Assembly: GCA_902773895.1 (NCBI GenBank)
Contig: CACYGB010000010.1
Span: forward strand, 24,582 to 67,172
Reading direction: 5' to 3'
Source of the DNA: an uncultured Eubacteriales bacterium
GTDB lineage: Bacteria > Bacillota > Clostridia > Christensenellales > Aristaeellaceae
Length of the DNA stretch: 42,591 nucleotides
Below are positions 25,958 to 33,466 of this stretch, piece after piece. The notes under the pieces are model-generated. The model saw nothing but the letters and a program-made list of their open reading frames with translations. It was not told where the DNA came from and searched no databases. Every line of letters begins with the position of its first letter. Within the stretch, counting starts at the first letter, position 1. Both the position numbers and the translations under genes were made by a program.

Positions 25958-28072
25958 ATGAAGCGCGTGCTGTGCCTGCTCCTTTGCTGGGTGATGCTCC
26001 TTTCCTGCTGTCCCGGCCTGGCCGAAAGCGCCACCGCCACCTACGTCCTTCGGGAAAGATACGCCCAGGCGGAATTGCAGCTGGCGAATAAGAACTATGC
26101 CGAAGCCGCCGCCCAGTTCGAAGCCCTGGGGGCCTATTCCGATTCTTCCCAGATGGCCATGTACTGCAAAGGCATGATGGCGGCGGAAACCCTTCATCAA
26201 TACGAGCTGGCTATCCAGACCTTTCAGATGCTGGATGATTACAGGGACTGCAAACAGCTGGTGAACTATTACCGCGGGCGCAGCAGCGAAGCCTCCGGCG
26301 ACGATATCAATCTGGAAACGGACAGCGATTTCATGCTGCAATACGCGGTTTCCATGTATGAGGATGCGGAAAAATACTATTCTGCTTTGGCCATGTTCAA
26401 AGACTGCCTGACCCGCTATTCGGATTGCGGCACGAAAATCATCACCATCAAAGCGGAACTGACGCGCCGGGATTTGGCCCGGAAAGAAGAAAAATACCAG
26501 CAGGCGCTGGCCTTGGAAACCGAAGGAAAATTTGAGGACGCCATTAGCGTCTATCAATCCATTTCCGGTTACAAAGACAGCGCAGACCGTATTGCCGCGT
26601 GCCGGACCGGGATCAAAGAACGAACCTATCAACAGGCGCTGGCCTTGGAAACCGAGGGAAAATTTGAGGACGCCATCAGCGTCTATCAATCCATTTCCGG
26701 TTACAAAGACAGCGCAGACCGTATTGCCGCGTGCCGGACCGGGATCAAGGAACGAACCTATCAGCAGGCGCTGGCCTTTGAAACCGTGGGAGAATTTGAG
26801 GATGCCATCCGCACCTATCAATCCATTTTCGGTTATAAGGACAGCGCAGACCGTATTGCCGCGTGCCGGATCGGGATCAAGGAACGAACCTATCAGCAGG
26901 CTTTGGCACTGGAGAATGAAGGCAAGTATCAGGATGCAATCAAAACTTACGAAGATATTAAAGAGTATAAAGACAGCAAAGACCGCATCGCAGCCTGCAA
27001 AACCGCCATCTTGGAAGGGATTTATCAGCAGGCTTTGGCACTGGAGAACGAAGGCAAGTATCAGGAAGCCATTGACATCTATGAAACAATCAAAGACTAT
27101 CAAGACAGCCAAGACCGCATCAAAGTATGCAGCTATACTTTGGCTGTTGCGTATCAAAAAAAGAAGGACTATTCCCATGCCATTCCCTTATTGACGGCCG
27201 CCAAGGGATATAAGGATGCAGATAAACGCCACGATGCCTGCATTCAGGCCATGGCAAAGCTTATGCAGGGCTGCATCGTGGCAGGAGGTTATCATACTGT
27301 CGGATTAAGAAAAAATGGCACGGTCATTGCGGTTGGTGATAATGATGAAAAGCAATGCAACACCGCCAATTGGAAGAACATTGCCGCCATTGCTGCAGGA
27401 CATGAGCACACTGTCGGATTGAGGAAAAACGGCACGGTCGTTGCAACCGGCTGGAATAAATACAAGCAATGCAACACCGCCAATTGGAAGAACATTACTG
27501 CCATTGTGGCTGGCCGCTATCATACAGTCGGATTGAGGAAAAACGGAACGGTCGCTGCTACCGGCGATAATGCCTACAAGCAGTGCAACACCGCCAATTG
27601 GAAGAACATTACCGCCATTGCGGCAGGCGACGTTCATACTGTCGGATTAAGGAAAAATGGCACAGTCGTTGCAATCGGCTTGAATGATGACAAGCAATGC
27701 AACACCGCCAATTGGAAGAGCATTACTGCCATTGCGGCAGGATGCTATCATACTGTCGGATTGAGGAAAAACGGCACGGTCGTTGCGATTGGTAATAATG
27801 ATGAAAAGCAATGCAACACATCTGGTTGGAAAAACATCATTGCCATCGCGGCAGGATTCCATCATACAGTCGGCTTAAGAAAAGACGGAACTGTGGTTGC
27901 CGTAGGGAGCTACAGTTATGGCCAATGCGACGTATCTTCCTGGCACGACATCGTTGCCATTGCCGCAGGAGGATCTGATACTGTCGGTCTGAAAGCAGAC
28001 GGAACGGTCGTCGCAACGGGTAGGAATGACTACGGCCAATGTAACGTTGATGACTGGAACCTGCTGAAATAA
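25958..28072 (+). CDS. Secreted protein: YKDS helical repeats plus seven-bladed RCC1/BLIP-II-like propeller (copy 1)
   Basis: 704 residues; ATG after GGAGG. A signal peptide (about residues 1-24, ending GLAES) is followed by helical TPR-like units: two or three diverged ones, then five consecutive 44-residue units from residue 180 to about 399, each of the form YQQALALExEGKxxDAIxxYxxIxxYKDSxDRIAAC. The C-terminal ~265 residues are seven 38-residue units beginning HTVGLRKNGTVVAxG and ending QCNTANWKNIxAIAAG; the last stops at WNLLK. Seven short blades of this type match RCC1_2/BLIP-II-like beta-propellers. The function is unknown; a secreted binding protein is the natural reading. The propeller half is distinctly less GC-rich than its neighbour copy (28 G+C in the 60 bases from 27481). 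Confidence 0.9.
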   Translation: MKRVLCLLLCWVMLLSCCPGLAESATATYVLRERYAQAELQLANKNYAEAAAQFEALGAYSDSSQMAMYCKGMMAAETLHQYELAIQTFQMLDDYRDCKQLVNYYRGRSSEASGDDINLETDSDFMLQYAVSMYEDAEKYYSALAMFKDCLTRYSDCGTKIITIKAELTRRDLARKEEKYQQALALETEGKFEDAISVYQSISGYKDSADRIAACRTGIKERTYQQALALETEGKFEDAISVYQSISGYKDSADRIAACRTGIKERTYQQALAFETVGEFEDAIRTYQSIFGYKDSADRIAACRIGIKERTYQQALALENEGKYQDAIKTYEDIKEYKDSKDRIAACKTAILEGIYQQALALENEGKYQEAIDIYETIKDYQDSQDRIKVCSYTLAVAYQKKKDYSHAIPLLTAAKGYKDADKRHDACIQAMAKLMQGCIVAGGYHTVGLRKNGTVIAVGDNDEKQCNTANWKNIAAIAAGHEHTVGLRKNGTVVATGWNKYKQCNTANWKNITAIVAGRYHTVGLRKNGTVAATGDNAYKQCNTANWKNITAIAAGDVHTVGLRKNGTVVAIGLNDDKQCNTANWKSITAIAAGCYHTVGLRKNGTVVAIGNNDEKQCNTSGWKNIIAIAAGFHHTVGLRKDGTVVAVGSYSYGQCDVSSWHDIVAIAAGGSDTVGLKADGTVVATGRNDYGQCNVDDWNLLK
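26495..27154 (+). repeat. Five in-gene tandem repeats of 132 bp
   Basis: Five 132-base (44-codon) units. Units 1 and 2 differ at only a handful of bases and encode identical peptides; unit 3 is close; units 4 and 5 are more diverged but share YQQALALENEGKY. The pattern indicates recent in-frame amplification. The neighbouring paralogue has a single clear unit at the same place. Confidence 0.9.
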
Positions 28073-28139
28073 TCCCATCCCCCGGCCATCGGCGCCGGGG
28101 CGCGGCGTTCCCCAACGAATCACGAAAGCGAGGGCTTCC

Positions 28140-29603
28140 ATGAAACGGACTCTATGTCTCCTGCTGGCGCTGGCGCTGCTTTTGGGCGCGGCGTTCGCGG
28201 AGGAAACGGACACGGCCAACGCCGCGGCCTATGCCCAGGCGGAGCAGCTGATGCGGGACGGCCGTTACAGCGAAGCGTCGGCCCGGTTTGAAGCCCTGGG
28301 GGCTTACGCCGACGCGGCGCAGATGGCGGTGTACTGCAAAGGCCTGTCCGCGGCGGAGGACCTGCTGCTGTACGACACGGCGGTGGAGCTGTTCCTGTCC
28401 CTTTCCGATTTCCGGGACAGCGCCCGGCAGGCCGAATATTACCAGGCCCGGGGCCAGGAAGCCGCCGGCGACGCCGTCAACGCCGCCACCGCCTCCGACC
28501 AGGCCCTTTCCGACGGCCGGGAGGCCTATGCCCGGGCCCAGGCCCTGTACGCCGGCCTGGAGGATTTCCGGGACAGCCCGCAGCGCCTGGCCGAATGTCA
28601 GCGGAAAAGCGGCGTCCTGGACGCCGAAATCGCCCAGCGCACCGAGGAATGGAAGGAAAGCACGTACCAGCGGGCCGTCCAGCTGCAAAAAAGCGGCAAG
28701 TACCTGGACGCCATGGCGCTGTACCGCCTGATCCCGGAATACAAGGACAGCGCGGAGCGCGTGGACGACTGCCGCGCCGGCCTGGCCGACAGCCTGCGCT
28801 TCGTCATGGCCGCCGGGCCCAGGCACACCGTGGGCCTTCGCAAAAATGGCTCCGTCGTCGCCGTAGGTTCCAAGCGTTATCTGCGCTGCAACACCGCCGG
28901 GTGGAAGGGCATCGCCGCCGTGGCCGCCGGCTGGGCCCACACCGTGGGCCTGCGCAAAAGCGGCACGGTGGTAGCCGTGGGCGACAACAGCCAGAAGCAG
29001 TGCGCCACCCGCGGCTGGAGCGGCATCACCGCCGTGGCCGCCGGCGACTACCACACCGTGGGCCTGCGCAAAAACGGCACGGTGGTGGCCGTGGGCTGGA
29101 ACAACGAAAAACAATGCAGCACCGGCAAATGGAGGAACATCGCCGCCATCGCCGCCGGGGGCTGCCACACCGTGGGCCTGCGCAAAAACGGCACCGTGGC
29201 CGCCGTGGGCTGGAACGACCAGAAGCAGTGCGCCACCGGCAGCTGGAAAAACATCGCCGCCATCGCCGCCGGCTGGAAGCACACCGTGGGCCTGCGCAAG
29301 GACGGCACCGTGGTAGCCACCGGCTGGAACGCCAAAAAGCAGTGCGCCACCGGCAGCTGGAAAAACATCATCGCCATCGCCGCCGGCCGCGCGCACACCG
29401 TAGGCCTGCGCAGGGACGGCACCGTGATCGCCGCCGGCAGCAACGACTGCGGCCAATGCGACGTGCAGGGCTGGACCGACATCGTGGCCGTCGCCGCCGG
29501 CTGGGACCACACCATCGGCCTGAAATCCGACGGCACCGTGGTGGCCGCCGGCGACAATACCTCCGGCCAATGCAACGTCGGCAAATGGAACCTGCTGAAA
29601 TAA
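28140..29603 (+). CDS. Secreted YKDS-repeat/seven-bladed propeller protein (copy 2)
   Basis: 487 residues, tandem paralogue of the preceding gene, starting 67 bases after it with a GAAAGCGAGGG-type site. Signal peptide residues 1-20 (LLGAAFAEE). N-terminal helical units (YAQAEQLMRDGRYSEASARF, then YDTAVELFLSLSDFRDSA) correspond one to one with copy 1, but only one unit of the 44-residue amplified type (YQRAVQLQKSGKYLDAM...EYKDSAERV) is present. Seven 38-residue blades follow (HTVGLRKNGTVVAVGW...QCATGSWKNIAAIAAG), again ending WNLLK. Codon use is strongly GC-rich (40 G+C in the 60 bases from 29221), unlike copy 1, so the pair has diverged for some time or copy 1 has a different history. No catalytic motif was seen. 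Confidence 0.9.
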   Translation: MKRTLCLLLALALLLGAAFAEETDTANAAAYAQAEQLMRDGRYSEASARFEALGAYADAAQMAVYCKGLSAAEDLLLYDTAVELFLSLSDFRDSARQAEYYQARGQEAAGDAVNAATASDQALSDGREAYARAQALYAGLEDFRDSPQRLAECQRKSGVLDAEIAQRTEEWKESTYQRAVQLQKSGKYLDAMALYRLIPEYKDSAERVDDCRAGLADSLRFVMAAGPRHTVGLRKNGSVVAVGSKRYLRCNTAGWKGIAAVAAGWAHTVGLRKSGTVVAVGDNSQKQCATRGWSGITAVAAGDYHTVGLRKNGTVVAVGWNNEKQCSTGKWRNIAAIAAGGCHTVGLRKNGTVAAVGWNDQKQCATGSWKNIAAIAAGWKHTVGLRKDGTVVATGWNAKKQCATGSWKNIIAIAAGRAHTVGLRRDGTVIAAGSNDCGQCDVQGWTDIVAVAAGWDHTIGLKSDGTVVAAGDNTSGQCNVGKWNLLK

Positions 29604-29616
29604 TTCCCGTCAAAAA

Positions 29617-29650
29617 AAAACGGCAAACGCCATGCTGCGTCTGCCGTTTT
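29617..29650. terminator. Bidirectional terminator between convergent genes
   Basis: CGGCAaACGC (29621-29630) pairs with GCGTcTGCCG (29637-29646), flanked by an A run on the left and TTTT on the right, so it can terminate the propeller gene on the plus strand and the phospholipase-like gene on the minus strand. Confidence 0.85.
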
Positions 29651-30314
29651 ATTCTTTTGTTTCCATCTCCTGCCGGATCGCCGCCACGGCCTCCCCCACG
29701 AATTCCTCCGCGCGCTGCGGCGTCAGGTAAGGATAGGCCCGGTTCAGGTTTCCGCGTTCCTCCGCGTAAAACGCCAGGATATGCCGCCGCTTGGCGGTGA
29801 AAGCGTCCGGCGGGAAAAACGGAAGGAAGGTGTTTTCAAACGCCTCCGTCCGTCGGTAGATTTCGAAGGCCCGCAGGGGCGGCTGATCCCGCAGGTACAG
29901 AAAGTCAACATCGTACCAGTCCCGCTTGAACAATAGCACCAGGGCGTAGGGGTCCCGCTTCCACGCGTCCAGGTTCCGGTGAATGGCCGGGCGGTGGATG
30001 CGCTGGGCCCACAGGCTGTCGGTGATCAGGTGCATCAGGTAGCCCAGGAAAAAGGAGTCCGTCCGCCGGTCGTAAGCGGCGCGCTGCTGCAGGGTGAAAT
30101 ATTGGCTGATAAAATCCCCGTAGCGGAACACGAAGCGCCCGTTTTCATCCCGGCCCAGGCAATGGGAAACGGACTTGGGCGGATCAAAGCTATCCCCCGC
30201 GGGCACGCCGCTGTCCGGCGCCAGATGGCCGAACACAAAGGCCGTTTCATCCACATCCGGAAGCGACTGCAAAAACCGCTCCGCGATGCGCAGGTGCATG
30301 ATCCAGGACGCCAT
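29649..30314 (-). CDS. Zinc-dependent phospholipase C-like protein
   Basis: 221 residues. Matches the Zn_dep_PLPC-type family by its start MASWIMHLRIAERFL, FVFGHLAPDSGVP and FFLGYLMHLITDSLWAQRIH. The spaced His/Asp residues (His7, HLAPD, SHCL, HLITD, RIHR) are candidate metal ligands. No signal peptide, unlike secreted clostridial phospholipase C, so a cytoplasmic role is likelier and phospholipase activity is unproven for these short members. The ATG has GAAGGAGA upstream. It is last in an apparent vanW-tetR-plc operon. Confidence 0.75.
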   Translation of the reverse strand: MASWIMHLRIAERFLQSLPDVDETAFVFGHLAPDSGVPAGDSFDPPKSVSHCLGRDENGRFVFRYGDFISQYFTLQQRAAYDRRTDSFFLGYLMHLITDSLWAQRIHRPAIHRNLDAWKRDPYALVLLFKRDWYDVDFLYLRDQPPLRAFEIYRRTEAFENTFLPFFPPDAFTAKRRHILAFYAEERGNLNRAYPYLTPQRAEEFVGEAVAAIRQEMETKE

Positions 30315-30332
30315 CTTTCGTCTCCTTCTGTG

Positions 30333-31019
30333 TTACTCCGTCCCCATCCGCTTCAGGCGGCTGACAGCGTGGCTGATGGTTTGCAGCGCTTCGTCGCCGC
30401 GGATGATTTCCATGCTGCCAAAGGGCGCGTCCAGCAGCCGCTCCCACAAAAACCGCTCCGCCTCCAGGATCTGGATCACCCCGGCGGTAGGGCCGCCCGA
30501 TTGGATCAGCGCCGCCTCCTGCATCATGCGCTGGTAGCAGGCGGAATAGCTGTCCCACAGCAATTCCGGCAGCATAGGCAGGTGATAATGGAACTCCCCT
30601 TTTTCCTTCAGGAATTCCACCAGCCGCAGCATCTCGGGAAAGAAGGCCTCCTTCCGCCCGTCGATCATGGCTTCCATCACCATTTTGCCGTCGCTGATCC
30701 CCTGCAGGGGCAGCAGCAGCGCCACGGTTTTCTCCTCGCCGCTGCGGAAGGGCATGGCGTAGTAAATCAGGCCGTTCAGGCGGCTGACGGCGTCGTCGTA
30801 CACCTGCTGCTGGAACGCCTGGTAGGCCCGGGCCGCCTGCTGGCGGCAGATTTCCAGCAGCACCTGCAGTTTGGATTCGTAATGATGGTAAAAGCTGCCC
30901 TTGCTGCAGTTCAGCCTGTCCAGGAAATCCTGAATGGTAGCGCCGGCATAGCCCTTTTCAAAGAACAGCGCTTCCCCCGCGTCCAGAATGGCCTGCTTGC
31001 GTAAATCTCCCTTGAGCAT
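30333..31019 (-). CDS. TetR/AcrR-family transcriptional regulator
   Basis: 228 residues. N-terminal TetR helix-turn-helix at about residues 6-52: RKQAILDAGEALFFEKGYAG, then TIQDFLDRLNCSKGSFYHHY with the standard recognition helix. The C-terminal ligand and dimer domain is unrecognised. It starts 10 bases after the vanW-type gene and ends 18 bases before the phospholipase-like gene, so it probably controls its own operon or an exporter elsewhere. No adjacent efflux pump is present. Confidence 0.93.
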   Translation of the reverse strand: MLKGDLRKQAILDAGEALFFEKGYAGATIQDFLDRLNCSKGSFYHHYESKLQVLLEICRQQAARAYQAFQQQVYDDAVSRLNGLIYYAMPFRSGEEKTVALLLPLQGISDGKMVMEAMIDGRKEAFFPEMLRLVEFLKEKGEFHYHLPMLPELLWDSYSACYQRMMQEAALIQSGGPTAGVIQILEAERFLWERLLDAPFGSMEIIRGDEALQTISHAVSRLKRMGTE

Positions 31020-31029
31020 GGTATCCCCT

Positions 31030-32799
31030 TCATTCGTTGTACTCGATGACCTGCTGGATCATCTGATAGGTGGAGGTGCACAGCAATTCCCGGCTGGTTT
31101 CCCGGCCGTTGCGCTTGTACACCTTGTAGGTTTCCACCAGATAGCCGGTCCGGGCCTTTTTCTTTTCCTGCATGGTGCCCGGCTCCAGGGCCGGGTTCAG
31201 TTCGTAAATGGCTTCCTCCGGCGGCTCCATGGCGTACACCAGCTTGGTGGCCAGGCTGATGCTGCGGCCGGTGCCCAGGCTGGCGCCGTACAGTTCCACC
31301 GTGCACGTACGCTTTTCGTACCAGGCCACGATGAAGATGGGCGTCGATTTATCGTTGCGGAAGGTGAAATCCAGGTTCGGCCAGTTCACGGTGGCGTCCC
31401 GGCCCTTGTCCACGTAGTTGCTGGGCCAGGCGTGGGGCGTGCGGGAAAGGATGGTCAGATCCGCCATGGCCGCGGCGTTGAACAGCGTGCTGCTCACCTG
31501 GCACACGCCGCCGCCGATCTCGTCCACCGTGGCGCCGCCCTGAATGGCCGCCGCCGGCAGGTAGCCCTTTTCGATGGTGCGCTGGCCGGTGGCCTTGTTG
31601 AAGGAGAAGGTTTCCCCCGGCATCACCACCGTGCCGGATACCGCCCTGGCCGCCAGGTCAATGTTGGTATTGCGGTTGGCGTTGCTGGTGGTTTCCGTGG
31701 AATAGGAGGACACCAGGGAAAAGCTGTTCATCAGCTCCGCTTTCGTCACCGAGGGCGTGATCACCTGGGAGGACATCGTGATGGTGGCGCTGAAATCCCG
31801 GCGGTTCAGGGCGTCCACGATTTTGTTGTACAGCGCGTCGCCGTCGATCTTCGCCCCTGCCTGGTCCTGGGTGAAGGTGAAGGAACGGGTGTTGAAATCG
31901 AAGGTGGCCACCTGGGCGTCCACGGCGTCCCGGTTGATGTTGGCCTCGATGATGCCAACCAGCGACCGCACCGTGGCCGGGTCATATGTCACCACCGTGT
32001 GCAGATCCACGTGGGAAGCCACGGTGTGATACAAATGCTGATAGCGGTATTCAAAGGGCGTGGTGCCGGAAGCGATGGTTTCCACGGAGCCCTGCCGGCC
32101 GATGGCGTACGCCGTATCCAGCACCGACTGGGTGTTGCGCACGAAGGGCAGCTCCGCCGGCGTCAGGATCCAGGTCTTGTCGTCCACCCGCAGGGTCATG
32201 TGCAGTTCGCCGGCGGTCTGGGTAAAATCGGTTTTCAGCGCCTGCTCCGCCTGGGCCCGGGTCATGCCGCCCACATGGATGCCGTCCACCAGCACACCCT
32301 GGGCGATGGTATCCTGGCTCACGATGGCCACCTTCTGCCGGAACGGCGCGTAAGCCCGGTGCCAGCGCGACACGCCGTACAGGATCAGCACGATCAGCGC
32401 CAGGCAGGAAAACGCGATGCCCATCCAGATTCCCCGGTTCCTTTCCGGCGGATCGTAGACGGCGTCGGCGTCATAGGGCGGCGGCGTATGCTGAAAGGAT
32501 TCGGGATGCCTTTCCGCCCGGCGCCGCGGCTGGTACACCATGTCGGGGTACAAGCTGTCCTCCGGCGCCGTGCCGCTCCAGGGTTCACTTTCGGCATCAG
32601 GCGCTGCGGGAGAATCGTCCTGAAACAGCCTGCGGCGGGCCGGCGCGTCCCAATCCGTCTGTCCGTCCGCCGTTTCGTCTGCGTCCTGCGGGGCAAAGCC
32701 GTCCTGTTGGGCAAAGCTGTCCTGCTGAAAGGAGGCGTGCAGCGGCGTCAGGTCCGCTTCGTCCTGCCATTGCAGCTTGATGTGCTGGGTTCTCGCCAC
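31030..32799 (-). CDS. VanW-family membrane-anchored protein with peptidoglycan-binding-like domain
   Basis: 589 residues from a GTG start 7 bases after GAGGAGG. Residues 1-120 are a disordered, Asp/Gln/Pro-rich cytoplasmic stretch; residues 123-143 form the single membrane helix; an extracytoplasmic part follows. Residues about 165-355 resemble two PG_binding_4-type domains (GVLVDGIHVGGMTRAQAEQAL; KIDGDALYNKIVDAL). The VanW domain spans about 365-505: LAARAVSGTVVMPGETFSFN, GGGVCQVSSTLFNAA and PNLDFTFRNDKSTPIFI. The YoaR/VanW class is common in Clostridia and its role in wall metabolism is undefined; this gene does not by itself indicate glycopeptide resistance. Strong dedicated promoter upstream. 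Confidence 0.93.
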   Translation of the reverse strand: MARTQHIKLQWQDEADLTPLHASFQQDSFAQQDGFAPQDADETADGQTDWDAPARRRLFQDDSPAAPDAESEPWSGTAPEDSLYPDMVYQPRRRAERHPESFQHTPPPYDADAVYDPPERNRGIWMGIAFSCLALIVLILYGVSRWHRAYAPFRQKVAIVSQDTIAQGVLVDGIHVGGMTRAQAEQALKTDFTQTAGELHMTLRVDDKTWILTPAELPFVRNTQSVLDTAYAIGRQGSVETIASGTTPFEYRYQHLYHTVASHVDLHTVVTYDPATVRSLVGIIEANINRDAVDAQVATFDFNTRSFTFTQDQAGAKIDGDALYNKIVDALNRRDFSATITMSSQVITPSVTKAELMNSFSLVSSYSTETTSNANRNTNIDLAARAVSGTVVMPGETFSFNKATGQRTIEKGYLPAAAIQGGATVDEIGGGVCQVSSTLFNAAAMADLTILSRTPHAWPSNYVDKGRDATVNWPNLDFTFRNDKSTPIFIVAWYEKRTCTVELYGASLGTGRSISLATKLVYAMEPPEEAIYELNPALEPGTMQEKKKARTGYLVETYKVYKRNGRETSRELLCTSTYQMIQQVIEYNE

Positions 32800-32839
32800 A
32801 CGACCGCCTCCTCTTCGTAAACATACCTGATTCTAATTC

Positions 32840-32868
32840 ATTTTATCCCGGATTCAATGTTTTGTCAA
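32840..32868 (-). promoter_or_regulatory. Consensus sigma-A promoter of the vanW-tetR-plc operon
   Basis: Minus strand TTGACA (32868-32863), 17-base spacer, TAAAAT (32845-32840), about 40 bases before the GTG start. The region 32825-32920 is a short AT-rich patch; an AGGCTTTcCGAC/GTCGaAAAGCCT stem lies at 32918-32954. Confidence 0.85.
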
Positions 32869-33023
32869 TCTTTCTGTATTTTATTTTACAAATTTTCTTA
32901 ACATTTTCGAAATAAATAGGCTTTCCGACAGATTTTCCTTCCGTCGAAAAGCCTTCCGCGTTTCCGGTCGGTCGCCCCGGAACCGGTATGCGGATTCCGG
33001 TCCGGTTCCGCCGTACTTTCGTT

Positions 33024-33347
33024 TTATTCCGGTATGTTTACCTGCTCCAGCACAATCCGGTCCGCGAAGCCGCCGCGTTCCTGCGCCTTCCGCGCCCGGA
33101 TCTTTTCGATTTCTTCCATCGCGACGCCGCTTTCCGCCGCGATGGCCCGGATCACCTCCAGCACGTCGGCCAGTTCTTCCGCCTCCCGGGACGCTGCGTA
33201 CTCCGCCGCTTCCTCCTGCAGCTTTTTTGCCAGGTAATCCAGCACTTCCTCCCGGCTGACGGCGGCAAACACCGGCTCCTTGCCGCTTTTCCGGATGATC
33301 TGCGGGATCTTATCCCGCACCAGTTTTTGATACCGCACGGTTTTCAT
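33024..33347 (-). CDS. MazG-like nucleotide pyrophosphohydrolase
   Basis: 107 residues; ATG at 33347 after TTGGAGGAA. It opens YQKLVRDKIPQII, the mark of the small phosphoribosyl-ATP-pyrophosphohydrolase-like / house-cleaning NTPase class. Metal-binding acidic motifs are present: LQEEAAEY and EELADVLEVIRAIA (EExxE...ExxD). It probably hydrolyses (d)NTPs or related nucleotides to monophosphates. A histidine-pathway role is unlikely because no his gene is near. Expressed from a promoter that overlaps the divergent one of the MFS gene. Confidence 0.88.
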   Translation of the reverse strand: MKTVRYQKLVRDKIPQIIRKSGKEPVFAAVSREEVLDYLAKKLQEEAAEYAASREAEELADVLEVIRAIAAESGVAMEEIEKIRARKAQERGGFADRIVLEQVNIPE

Positions 33348-33404
33348 GGATTTTTCCTCCAAAAGAAAGGCTGAAATGCTATCGCCTTTTTCCCTGTTTT
33401 CCGC

Positions 33405-33437
33405 TATAATATACCGCAGGCCCGCCGGGCCTGTCAA
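33405..33437. promoter_or_regulatory. Overlapping divergent promoters with a 7-3-7 palindrome
   Basis: Plus strand: TATAAT (33405-33410) for the MFS gene, -35 weak. Minus strand: TTGACA (33437-33432), 18-base spacer, TATATT (33413-33408) for the MazG-like gene. CAGGCCC-GCC-GGGCCTG (33417-33433) lies in the minus-strand spacer and at the expected plus-strand transcription start, the place of a repressor operator. The palindrome could instead be a 5' hairpin. Confidence 0.55.
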
Positions 33438-33466
33438 TCAATCTTGCGCAAGGAGCTGCTGTCATC

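Noticed and set aside
26495-27154. 132-bp tandem repeats considered as a CRISPR array
   Set aside because: The units are fully coding, in frame and without unique spacers; they encode 44-residue solenoid repeats.
28152-29570. 472-codon minus-strand frame opposite propeller copy 2
   Set aside because: Its repeats simply mirror the seven blades on the plus strand.
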